Below are positions 1 to 5,981 of a stretch of 7,267 nt of DNA, piece by piece. The stretch spans positions 1 through 7,267 of the forward strand of contig OMQZ01000179.1 in NCBI GenBank assembly GCA_900313355.1, read 5' to 3'. A program made the translations under genes and the position numbers. Positions within the stretch are counted from its first letter, which is position 1. Each line of letters opens with the position of its first letter. The notes below the pieces were generated by a model, which ran no database searches, was not told the DNA's origin, and saw only the letters and a program-made list of their open reading frames with translations. This DNA is from an uncultured Rhodospirillaceae bacterium. GTDB lineage: Bacteria > Pseudomonadota > Alphaproteobacteria > RF32 > CAG-239.

Positions 1-80
1 CGGACGGAGGGACTTGAACCCGCACGCCTTTCGGCACCAGATCCTAAGTCTGGCGCGTCTGCCAATTTCGCCACGTCCGC
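1..80 (-). tRNA. tRNA-Leu(UAG), 3' end cut by window edge
   Basis: Read on the minus strand this folds as a class II tRNA. The acceptor 5' strand GCGGACG (80-74) pairs with CGTCCG at 6-1; the last acceptor base, the discriminator and any CCA fall outside the window. The anticodon stem CCAGA/TCTGG is perfect and encloses the loop CTTAGGA, so the anticodon is TAG (plus-strand 46-44), which reads CUA and related Leu codons. The D-arm sequence TGGCGAAATTGGCAGACGC and the long variable arm built on GCCGAAAGGC are typical of bacterial tRNA-Leu. The T loop is TTCAAGT. The T stem GCGGG/CCCTC has one C-U mismatch (plus-strand 22 against 8). The gene is transcribed away from prfC. Its identity is secure; only the 3' terminus is missing. 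Confidence 0.95.
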
Positions 81-106
81 GGTTAAAAATTTTTTTGACT
101 GCCCTG

Positions 107-134
107 ATACTACTTAAAAAAATATTAAAATCAA
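107..134 (-). promoter_or_regulatory. Candidate promoter of the tRNA-Leu gene
   Basis: On the minus strand a -35-like TTGATT (134-129) lies 16 bases before a -10-like TAGTAT (112-107). Each matches the sigma70 consensus at four of six positions. The bases just after the -10 are CAGGGC, a GC-rich discriminator in otherwise AT-rich DNA, a feature known from stringently controlled stable-RNA promoters. Transcription would start near position 100 and leave a leader of about 20 bases before the tRNA. This is inferred from pattern and position only. Confidence 0.45.
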
Positions 135-152
135 GAAAAATAATAAAATCTG

Positions 153-180
153 TTGCATATTCTTTAAAATTTTGTAATAT
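153..180 (+). promoter_or_regulatory. Weak candidate promoter of prfC
   Basis: TTGCAT (153-158) and TAATAT (175-180) are separated by 16 bases and lie about 40 bases before the prfC start. The match to sigma70 consensus is modest (three and four of six), and in such AT-rich DNA similar pairs arise by chance. prfC is divergent from the tRNA and has no upstream plus-strand gene in the window, so some promoter is expected in 81-219. Confidence 0.3.
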
Positions 181-219
181 GCCTCAACAATTTGAGATTT
201 TTTTAAAGAGAAACAATAA

Positions 220-1809
220 ATGTCTGAAACCAAAGTAACAAAGCGAAAAACCTTTGCTATTATTTCGCATCCTGATGCCGGTAAAACAACCTTAACCGAA
301 AAACTTTTGCTTTTCGGCGGTGCGATTAATGCTGCCGGTGCCGTTAAGGCTCGAGGTGAAAACCGTCGTGCCCACTCCGACTGGATGAAAGTCGAGCAAG
401 AGCGCGGTATTTCCGTTGCCTCGTCGGTGATGACCTTTGAATATCAAGGGATTACTTTTAACCTGCTTGATACTCCCGGTCACGAAGATTTTTCGGAAGA
501 TACTTACCGCGTTTTAACAGCCGTCGACTCGGCCGTGATGGTTTTGGATTCAGCAAAAGGTATTGAAACACAAACAAAAAAGCTCTTTGAAGTTTGCCGC
601 CTGCGCAACATTCCGATTTTAACTTTTATCAACAAACTTGACCGCGAAGGTTTAGATCCTTTTGTTCTTTTAGATGATATTGAAAAAACACTTGCACTTG
701 ATGTAACGCCTGCGAGCTGGCCGATCGGCTCGGGCAAAGACTTTTTAGGCTGTTATGACATTTTGGGCGATCAGCTTATTTTGATGAACAAAACAGGTGA
801 CAAATCTCAAATCAATGCCGTAATTGAAACGTGCCAAGGTCTAAACGATGAAAAACTTGACAGGCTCTTGCCTGCCCATGCCGTCAAAAAACTTCGCGAA
901 GACGTCGAAATGATTAAAGAACTTTGTCCGAAGTTTGATTTAGAATTATATTTGGCCGGCGCCTTAACCCCTGTCTTTTTCGGTAGCGCAATTAACAACT
1001 TCGGCGTTCAAGAAATCTTAAAAGGTCTTCATAAAATTGCACCGACTCCCCGTCCGCAAAAGGCTCTCGAGCGCGAAGTTAATGCCGATGAACCGAAAGT
1101 TACCGGTTTTGTTTTTAAGATTCAAGCCAACATGGATCCGAAACACCGCGACCGAATCGCTTTTATGCGCCTTTGCTCCGGCCACTTCAAACGCGGTATG
1201 AGCTTAAAACAGGTTCGCACCCAAAAAGAGCTCAAAGTTCCCACCCCTGTTATGTTTTTGGCTCAAGAAAGAGAACTTGCCGAAGATGCCTATCCGGGCG
1301 ATATTATCGGTATTCCGAACCATGGCGTTTTGCGTATCGGTGACACCTTAACCGAGGGTGAAAACCTTCACTTTACAGGCATTCCCTCATTTGCTCCAGA
1401 GCTCTTAAAATCCGTTCGCGCGGTTGATCCGTTAAAGTCGAAACACCTTGCCAACGCTTTAAATCAGATTGCCGAAGAGGGCGGCGCCAGCATCTTCAAG
1501 CCCGTCGTCGGATCTGATTATGTTGTCGGCGTGGTCGGAAATTTGCAATTTGAGGTTATGGCAGACCGTATCCGCACCGAATTTAACATTCCGGTCATTT
1601 TTGAGCCGACACAATATTACACGGCTCGATGGATTGCCTCAGATGATAAAGTTCAGCTCCAAAAGTTTTTAGACGCAAACAAACTCAATATTGCAACCGA
1701 CTATAACGGCGATAACGTCTTTTTGGCGCGCAATGCTTGGCATTTAAACAAATCTCAAGAGGACTTTCCTGCCTTAAAGTTTTTGAAAACCAAAGAACAG
1801 GCTTTTTAA
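220..1809 (+). CDS. prfC: Peptide chain release factor 3 (RF3)
   Basis: RF3 is a cytoplasmic translational GTPase that removes RF1 or RF2 from the ribosome after the finished peptide is released. The 529-residue product has the length of E. coli RF3. The GTPase domain comes first: P-loop HPDAGKTT (residues 17-24), switch I region with ERGISV (61-66), DTPGH (84-88), NKLD (138-141) and FGSAINNFGV (254-263), the RF3 form of the last G motif. A beta-barrel domain follows at about 293-380 (VTGFVFKIQANMDPKHRDR onwards), then the RF3 C-terminal domain with GVVGNLQFEVMADRI (437-451). The start is supported by the upstream AGAG (207-210) at nine bases' spacing and by the family-like KRKTFAIISHPDAGKT beginning. 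It is divergent from the tRNA gene and separated from pyrH by 182 bases, so it is probably its own transcription unit. EF-G and other GTPases are excluded by the RF3-specific P-loop and C-terminus. Confidence 0.97.
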   Translation: MSETKVTKRKTFAIISHPDAGKTTLTEKLLLFGGAINAAGAVKARGENRRAHSDWMKVEQERGISVASSVMTFEYQGITFNLLDTPGHEDFSEDTYRVLTAVDSAVMVLDSAKGIETQTKKLFEVCRLRNIPILTFINKLDREGLDPFVLLDDIEKTLALDVTPASWPIGSGKDFLGCYDILGDQLILMNKTGDKSQINAVIETCQGLNDEKLDRLLPAHAVKKLREDVEMIKELCPKFDLELYLAGALTPVFFGSAINNFGVQEILKGLHKIAPTPRPQKALEREVNADEPKVTGFVFKIQANMDPKHRDRIAFMRLCSGHFKRGMSLKQVRTQKELKVPTPVMFLAQERELAEDAYPGDIIGIPNHGVLRIGDTLTEGENLHFTGIPSFAPELLKSVRAVDPLKSKHLANALNQIAEEGGASIFKPVVGSDYVVGVVGNLQFEVMADRIRTEFNIPVIFEPTQYYTARWIASDDKVQLQKFLDANKLNIATDYNGDNVFLARNAWHLNKSQEDFPALKFLKTKEQAF

Positions 1810-1860
1810 TACCTCTTGTTGTCGCATGTTTTTGCTACCGAGTATTTCTGTTTTATTTTA

Positions 1861-1898
1861 ACGGGTGCTTGCTGTTTGTCCGTTTCCTTTATGCTTTT
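1861..1898 (+). terminator. Weak possible terminator after prfC
   Basis: The segment ACGGGT (1861-1866) can pair with GTCCGT (1878-1883), two of the six pairs being G-T, across an 11-base loop. T-rich sequence follows to about 1898. The stem is short and the T run is broken, so this would be a poor intrinsic terminator. No stronger hairpin was seen between the prfC stop and the pyrH promoter. Confidence 0.2.
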
Positions 1899-1934
1899 GA
1901 CTTATAAAACTTGTGAAGAGCTTCAAAAAATATG

Positions 1935-1962
1935 ATGACAACTTCGTTAAAATCTGTATGAT
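1935..1962 (+). promoter_or_regulatory. Candidate sigma70-like promoter of pyrH and the downstream cluster
   Basis: ATGACA (1935-1940) and TATGAT (1957-1962) each match the -35 and -10 consensus at five of six positions and are 16 bases apart. A TG directly before the -10 may add strength. Transcription would begin near 1969, giving a leader of about 23 bases that carries the pyrH ribosome binding site AAGGA (1979-1983). The position, just before a run of six closely spaced genes, fits a main operon promoter. This is inferred from sequence pattern only. Confidence 0.5.
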
Positions 1963-1991
1963 GAAGCCAGCAATTATTAAAGGAAAAAAGC

Positions 1992-2705
1992 ATGCAACCT
2001 TTATATAAACGTATTTTAATTAAGCTCTCCGGCGAAGGTCTGATGGGCGATAAGGCTTTCGGAATGTCTCCCGATGTTTTGGAAAAAATCGCCAAAGACA
2101 TTAAAAAAGTTCATGATCTTGATGTTGAAATTTGTATCGTTGTCGGCGGCGGTAATATTTTTCGCGGCGCTAAAGAAGCTTCCGAAGGCATCAACCGCAG
2201 TGTTGCCGATCAGGTCGGTATGCTCGGAACCGTTATGAACGCTCTTTATGTTCAAGACGCGTTAGAAAAAATCGATATCCCTTGTCGTGTGATGTCAGGA
2301 TTGAATGTGCCTCAGGTTTGCGAACCTTATATGTATCGCAAAGCCTTAAAACATCTTAGCTTAGGGCGCGTTGTTATTTTTGCGGGCGGAACCGGAAATC
2401 CTTATTTTACAACCGATACGGCGGCGGCCTTAAGAGCTTCTGAGATGCATTGCGATGCCCTTTTGAAAGCCACTCAGGTTGACGGTGTTTACACATCAGA
2501 TCCCAAAAAAGACCCTAAAGCAAAACGCTACAAAACCGTTTCATATGATGAAGTTTTATCCAAAAATCTTCATGTTATGGATTTAACGGCCATAACTCTT
2601 ATCAAAGAAAGCCGTATTCCTATTGTCGTTTTTGAGCTTAAAAACAAAAATGCCTTTACAGATGCTGTCTGCGGCAAAGGCACCTTTACAACCATTCAAA
2701 ATTAA
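1992..2705 (+). CDS. pyrH: UMP kinase (uridylate kinase)
   Basis: This cytoplasmic enzyme of the amino-acid-kinase fold phosphorylates UMP to UDP with ATP, feeding UTP, CTP and UDP-sugar synthesis. In bacteria it is a hexamer, usually activated by GTP and inhibited by UTP. The 237-residue length is normal. Visible motifs are IKLSGE (10-15) with the phosphate-contacting lysine at 11, the glycine loop VGGGNIFRG (51-59), the UMP-site stretch VADQVGMLGTVMNAL (71-85), GNPYFTTDTAAALRA (135-149), LLKATQVDGVY (157-167) and MDLTA (196-200). The ATG has an AAGGA at 1979-1983 with eight bases' spacing. It opens the tight gene run; its stop lies inside the Shine-Dalgarno site of frr, twelve bases before that gene, so the two are very likely cotranscribed. 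In many proteobacteria tsf precedes pyrH; here prfC lies upstream instead, with a gap and a promoter between. Confidence 0.97.
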   Translation: MQPLYKRILIKLSGEGLMGDKAFGMSPDVLEKIAKDIKKVHDLDVEICIVVGGGNIFRGAKEASEGINRSVADQVGMLGTVMNALYVQDALEKIDIPCRVMSGLNVPQVCEPYMYRKALKHLSLGRVVIFAGGTGNPYFTTDTAAALRASEMHCDALLKATQVDGVYTSDPKKDPKAKRYKTVSYDEVLSKNLHVMDLTAITLIKESRIPIVVFELKNKNAFTDAVCGKGTFTTIQN

Positions 2706-2717
2706 GAGGTTAACGCT

Positions 2718-3281
2718 ATGTCAGATATTAATCAAATTAAAACAGATGCCATGAGCCGAATGGATAAAACGCTCGAATCGCTTAAATCCGATTTCGGCGG
2801 ATTACGTGCGGGACGTGCTCATGTGAGCCTGCTTGACGGTATTATGGTCGAAGCTTACGGTTCACTCACGCCGATTGCTCAAGTCGGCACGGTTTCAACT
2901 CCCGATCCGCGCACTTTGTCGGTCAGCGTATGGGATAAATCTCTTGCAAAAAATGTTGAAAAAGCTTTAAGAGAGAGTGATTTGGGTTTAAATCCGGCTG
3001 TTGACGGAACGCTTATTCGTATTCCAATTCCGCCTTTGAGCGAAGAACGCCGTAAAGAGCTTTCAAAAATTGCCGGAAAATATGCCGAGCAAAACAAAGT
3101 TGCCGTTCGCAACATTCGCCGCGACAGTTTAGATGAGATTAAAAAGCTCAAAAAAGATAATCTCATCTCCGAAGATGAAGAAAAGCGCGCTGAAAATGAT
3201 ATTCAAAAATTAACGGACGATGCCGTTAAAAAAATTGATGAAATGCTTGCCTCAAAAGAAAAGGACATTATGCAGGTATAG
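2718..3281 (+). CDS. frr: Ribosome recycling factor
   Basis: RRF works with EF-G to split the post-termination ribosome into subunits. The 187-residue product is close to the usual 185. It aligns along its length with known RRF: a first helix ending LRAGRAH (29-35), then the small beta domain LLDGIMVEAYGSLTPIAQV (38-56), DPRTLSVSVWDKS (63-75), SDLGLNPAVDGTLIRIPIPP (87-106), LSEERRKEL (107-115), and the returning helices with VAVRNIRRDS (128-137), SEDEEKRAENDIQKLTD (151-167) and a C-terminus ending IMQV. The arginines at 131, 134 and 135 fall in the segment that contacts 23S rRNA in this family. The Shine-Dalgarno AAGAGG (2704-2709) overlaps the pyrH stop, which suggests translational coupling. 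The gap to uppS is five bases. Confidence 0.97.
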   Translation: MSDINQIKTDAMSRMDKTLESLKSDFGGLRAGRAHVSLLDGIMVEAYGSLTPIAQVGTVSTPDPRTLSVSVWDKSLAKNVEKALRESDLGLNPAVDGTLIRIPIPPLSEERRKELSKIAGKYAEQNKVAVRNIRRDSLDEIKKLKKDNLISEDEEKRAENDIQKLTDDAVKKIDEMLASKEKDIMQV

Positions 3282-3286
3282 GCTTT

Positions 3287-3988
3287 ATGAACGAACCGGT
3301 TAAACATATTGCCATTATTATGGACGGCAACGGACGTTGGGCAACAAAAAAAGGGTTGCCCCGAACGGCGGGTCATAAAAAAGGGGCCGAAGTTGTGATT
3401 GATATTTCAAAAGCCGCTAAAGAAGCAGGCGTTAAATATCTCACGCTTTACGCTTTTTCGACCGAGAACTGGAAACGCCCGAAAGACGAAGTTGACACAT
3501 TGATGGATCTTTTGCGTCAGTATTTATCCAAAAATTTTGAAGAGCTGAACAAAAACGACATTCGCATTTGTTTTATCGGCGAGCGCGAAATGCTTGCTTC
3601 CGATATTTTAGAAAAAATGCGTGAATTAGAAGAAAAAACGAAAAACAATTCTTCCGCAACACTTCAAATTGCTTTAAGCTATGGTTCGAGAGCCGAAATT
3701 ACAGGTGCAGTCAAAAAAATTGCTCAAAAAATTAAAGATGGTGATATGTCAGTTGAAAGTATTGATGAAAAAACGATATCTGATATGCTTTATACAAAAG
3801 GAATTCCCGATCCTGATATCTTAATTCGCACCAGCGGAGAACAACGTTTGAGCAATTACCTTTTGTGGCAGCTTGCATACTCAGAGTTTTTCTTTACGCC
3901 GACTTATTGGCCTGACTTTACAAAAGAAGAGCTTAATGAAATTATTAAAACTTATCAATCAAGGGAGAGAAGATATGGCAAAATCTGA
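3287..3988 (+). CDS. uppS: Undecaprenyl diphosphate synthase (cis-prenyltransferase)
   Basis: This enzyme adds eight isopentenyl units to farnesyl diphosphate in cis configuration, making the C55 carrier lipid for peptidoglycan and surface polysaccharides. It acts at the cytoplasmic membrane face. The catalytic motif MDGNGRWA lies at 12-19, with the Mg-binding aspartate at 13. Histidine 30 (AGHKKGAE), FSTENWKRP (57-65), SYGSRAEI (131-138), and DILIRTSGEQRLSNYLLWQ (177-195) with AYSEFFF (197-203) complete the family pattern, the last glutamate (200) being a metal ligand by analogy with E. coli E213. RTSGE is an accepted variant of RTGGE. At 233 residues it is slightly shorter than the E. coli protein of about 253, mostly at the termini. 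The start is five bases after frr; GCAGG at 3272-3276 is a modest binding site. The 3' end overlaps cdsA by 14 bases. Confidence 0.96.
   Translation: MNEPVKHIAIIMDGNGRWATKKGLPRTAGHKKGAEVVIDISKAAKEAGVKYLTLYAFSTENWKRPKDEVDTLMDLLRQYLSKNFEELNKNDIRICFIGEREMLASDILEKMRELEEKTKNNSSATLQIALSYGSRAEITGAVKKIAQKIKDGDMSVESIDEKTISDMLYTKGIPDPDILIRTSGEQRLSNYLLWQLAYSEFFFTPTYWPDFTKEELNEIIKTYQSRERRYGKI
3961..3977 (+). promoter_or_regulatory. Ribosome binding site that fixes the cdsA start
   Basis: A purine run AAGGGAGAG (3961-3969), with core GGAG at 3964-3967, sits seven bases before an ATG at 3975. It lies inside the last codons of uppS. The in-frame ATG at 3873 has no comparable site and would add 34 residues encoded deep within uppS that do not resemble CdsA. 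Confidence 0.8.
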
Positions 3989-4823
3989 AGTAAACAACAC
4001 AAAAAAAGACATGTCTGCGATGTATAAACGCATTATATCAGCGCTTGTCATGTTGCCTGTTGTGATAGGCACCTTATGGGTTGGTTATCCTTATGTTGAT
4101 ATTTTAGCTTTAATAGTCGGCGTGTTGCTCTCGTTTGAGTGGATAAATATGGTTTCTCCACGAAAACCGCTTGTTTATTTCGGAGCTTATCTCTTTGCTC
4201 TTTCGATTGCGCTTTTTGTCTTTGAAACAAAAGCGATTGTCCTTTCCATTATTTTTACGACGCTTTTTGTTTTCTTAAAATCTCGAAAAGAAAAAGAGAA
4301 TTTTTTAATTACGCTCGGTGTGCCTTATATTTCTGTCGGTGTCGGCTCTCTTGCTTGGATGTATCATGACATTTTTGCTTATGCCCCCTATAATTTTTAT
4401 ATGACGCTTTGGTTTTTATTGATGGTTTGGGCAATGGATGTCGGCGCTTATATTGTCGGCACAAACGTTAAAGGTCCAAAGCTTGCGCCTTCCATCAGCC
4501 CGAACAAAACATGGTCCGGATTGATTGGCGGGATTATTCTTGCCGGCGTTATCAGCTATGCTTTCTTTTATGTTCTCTCTTCTTTTAAGCTTGTCGGCAT
4601 TGATTCGCACACTCAAATTTTCTTTATCTTTTTAGGCTCTTTTGTTGCAGGCATTTCGCAAATCGGCGATTTAATCGAATCTGCCATGAAACGTCATTTC
4701 GGCTTAAAAGATTCATCTCAGCTTATCCCCGGACACGGTGGAATTTTTGATCGCGTTGACGGTCTTATTTTCGCCGCACCATTTGTTTACTTTTTGTTTG
4801 CTTACGCTTTATCGTATATTTAA
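3975..4823 (+). CDS. cdsA: Phosphatidate cytidylyltransferase (CDP-diacylglycerol synthase)
   Basis: CdsA is an inner-membrane enzyme that joins phosphatidic acid and CTP into CDP-diacylglycerol, the precursor of phosphatidylglycerol, phosphatidylethanolamine and cardiolipin. The 282-residue product has many hydrophobic segments, roughly at 20-58, 65-100, 112-130, 142-163, 183-205, 214-232 and 263-281, so it is polytopic. Conserved features are VWAMDVGAYIVG (151-162), SISPNKTWSGLIGG (173-186) and the C-terminal family signature that runs from Ser236 through MKR (238-240), KD (245-246), GHGG (253-256) and DRVD (259-262). The start was set at 3975 by its strong ribosome binding site; ATGs at 4011 and 4020 are less likely. 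The 14-base overlap with uppS implies coupled translation. The stop is 14 bases before rseP; in many proteobacteria dxr lies in that place. Confidence 0.95.
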   Translation: MAKSEVNNTKKDMSAMYKRIISALVMLPVVIGTLWVGYPYVDILALIVGVLLSFEWINMVSPRKPLVYFGAYLFALSIALFVFETKAIVLSIIFTTLFVFLKSRKEKENFLITLGVPYISVGVGSLAWMYHDIFAYAPYNFYMTLWFLLMVWAMDVGAYIVGTNVKGPKLAPSISPNKTWSGLIGGIILAGVISYAFFYVLSSFKLVGIDSHTQIFFIFLGSFVAGISQIGDLIESAMKRHFGLKDSSQLIPGHGGIFDRVDGLIFAAPFVYFLFAYALSYI

Positions 4824-4837
4824 TTTAAGGTATTAAA

Positions 4838-5968
4838 ATGTGGTTTATTAATTTTATTTACTATGTTGTTCCGTTTATCGTTCTTTTAGGCATTCTTGTT
4901 TTCGTTCACGAGTTCGGACATTTTATCATTGCACGCTCTCTCGGCGTTCAGGTCAGCGCTTTTTCCATCGGCTTTGGCAAAAAACTTTGGGGACGGATGG
5001 ATAAACACGGCACTTATTGGAAAATTTCCGCAATTCCGCTCGGCGGATATTGCCAATTTTTGGGCGACGGCGATGCATCTTCTTCTTCAACACAAGGCTT
5101 AAACGAATTAACGGATGAAGAAAAAAAGCATGCGTTCGCTTTTCAAAATCCATTTAAGAAGCTCGCTATTGTCTTGGGCGGACCTGGATTTAATTATCTT
5201 TTTGCGATTTTGATTTATTTTTTGCTTTTCTTGTCATTTGGAAAATTTACCATTCCGCCGGTTGTCGGTGAACTGATTGAAGGCGGTGCGGCTCAGAGTG
5301 TGGGCATTCTGCCCGGAGACCGCTTTGTGAGCATTAACGGCATTGAAGTCAAAGAATGGGGTGACATTTCAAAAGAAGTTTTTATGGATGCCGATCATCA
5401 GGTCAGTATTGACATTTTGCGTGATAATAAAATGCTCCATTTTGATGTTTCTTTGATTGAAATGGATAAGGAACACGTCGGCAAAGTCGCTCACAAACAA
5501 TATATGCTCGGCGTTAAATCTCAGGGTGCTGTTGAGTTTACACACGAAAAGCTTTCAATACCTCAGGCCTTTGTTCAATCTTGTTATGAGGTTTGGGATG
5601 TTACGGCAATGACGCTTCGCGGTGTCGGTCAAATGATTACCGGCAAGCGCGGCGGTGAAGATGTCGGTGGCATTATTCGTATTGCCGAGATGTCCGGCGA
5701 CATTACCAAAAACGAAACCATTCTTGATTTTATCACATTTCTTGCTTTGCTTTCCATTAATTTGGGGTTGATTAACCTGTTTCCAATCCCCGTTTTAGAC
5801 GGCGGACACGTGGTGATCTTCCTGATTGAAATCATCACACGCCGTGAGCTTAATGAAAAGGCAAAGGAATATTTGTTTAAGGCGGGCTTTTTGCTTTTGC
5901 TTGCTTTAATGATTTATGCAACATGGAATGACCTTGTTCATTTGTTCAATCGTCTGTTCCGATCTTAA
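4838..5968 (+). CDS. rseP: RseP/MmpA-family site-2 intramembrane metalloprotease
   Basis: This inner-membrane zinc protease cuts transmembrane segments, classically of anti-sigma factors (E. coli RseA) and, in the family more broadly, leftover signal peptides and membrane regulators such as Caulobacter PodJ. HEFGH in the first membrane segment (24-28) gives the zinc ligands His24 and His28 and the catalytic Glu25; PVLDGGH (318-324) supplies the third ligand, Asp321. Membrane segments are near 8-30, 108-134, 297-331 and 346-364. GFGKKLW (45-51) and IPLGGYCQFLGD (66-77) form the usual loop region, and GGPGFN is at 114-119. One PDZ domain is visible at about 140-210, containing GGAAQSVGILPGDRFVSING. 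At 376 residues it is shorter than E. coli RseP (450, two PDZ domains) and matches alphaproteobacterial forms. AAGG at 4827-4830 is the binding site. Its substrate here cannot be told from the sequence. Confidence 0.94.
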   Translation: MWFINFIYYVVPFIVLLGILVFVHEFGHFIIARSLGVQVSAFSIGFGKKLWGRMDKHGTYWKISAIPLGGYCQFLGDGDASSSSTQGLNELTDEEKKHAFAFQNPFKKLAIVLGGPGFNYLFAILIYFLLFLSFGKFTIPPVVGELIEGGAAQSVGILPGDRFVSINGIEVKEWGDISKEVFMDADHQVSIDILRDNKMLHFDVSLIEMDKEHVGKVAHKQYMLGVKSQGAVEFTHEKLSIPQAFVQSCYEVWDVTAMTLRGVGQMITGKRGGEDVGGIIRIAEMSGDITKNETILDFITFLALLSINLGLINLFPIPVLDGGHVVIFLIEIITRRELNEKAKEYLFKAGFLLLLALMIYATWNDLVHLFNRLFRS

Positions 5969-5981
5969 AAAGGGAAAACAC

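Noticed and set aside
14..238. Plus-strand open frame of 74 codons over the tRNA and the gap before prfC
   Set aside because: It runs antisense through the tRNA gene, has no ribosome binding site, and its product is low-complexity sequence from AT-rich DNA overlapping the prfC start.
1469..1672. Plus-strand 67-codon open frame inside prfC
   Set aside because: It is an alternative frame of a fully conserved RF3 C-terminal domain and has no family resemblance.
1771..1808. Hairpin GCCT/AGGC followed by TTTTTAA at the prfC 3' end as an intrinsic terminator
   Set aside because: The stem is only four base pairs with a loop of over 20 bases and lies within the coding sequence.
1913..1924. Inverted repeat TGAAGAGCTTCA as a terminator or operator
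   Set aside because: The five-base arms enclose only two bases, too tight for a stable hairpin, and no clean T run follows on the plus strand.
1889..2101. Minus-strand open frame of 70 codons across the pyrH promoter and 5' end
   Set aside because: It overlaps pyrH antisense, has no recognisable domain, and looks like a shadow of the pyrH coding pattern.
3873..3974. Upstream ATG that would extend CdsA by 34 residues
   Set aside because: The extension lies wholly inside uppS, lacks a binding site and shows no CdsA similarity; the ATG at 3975 has a strong one.
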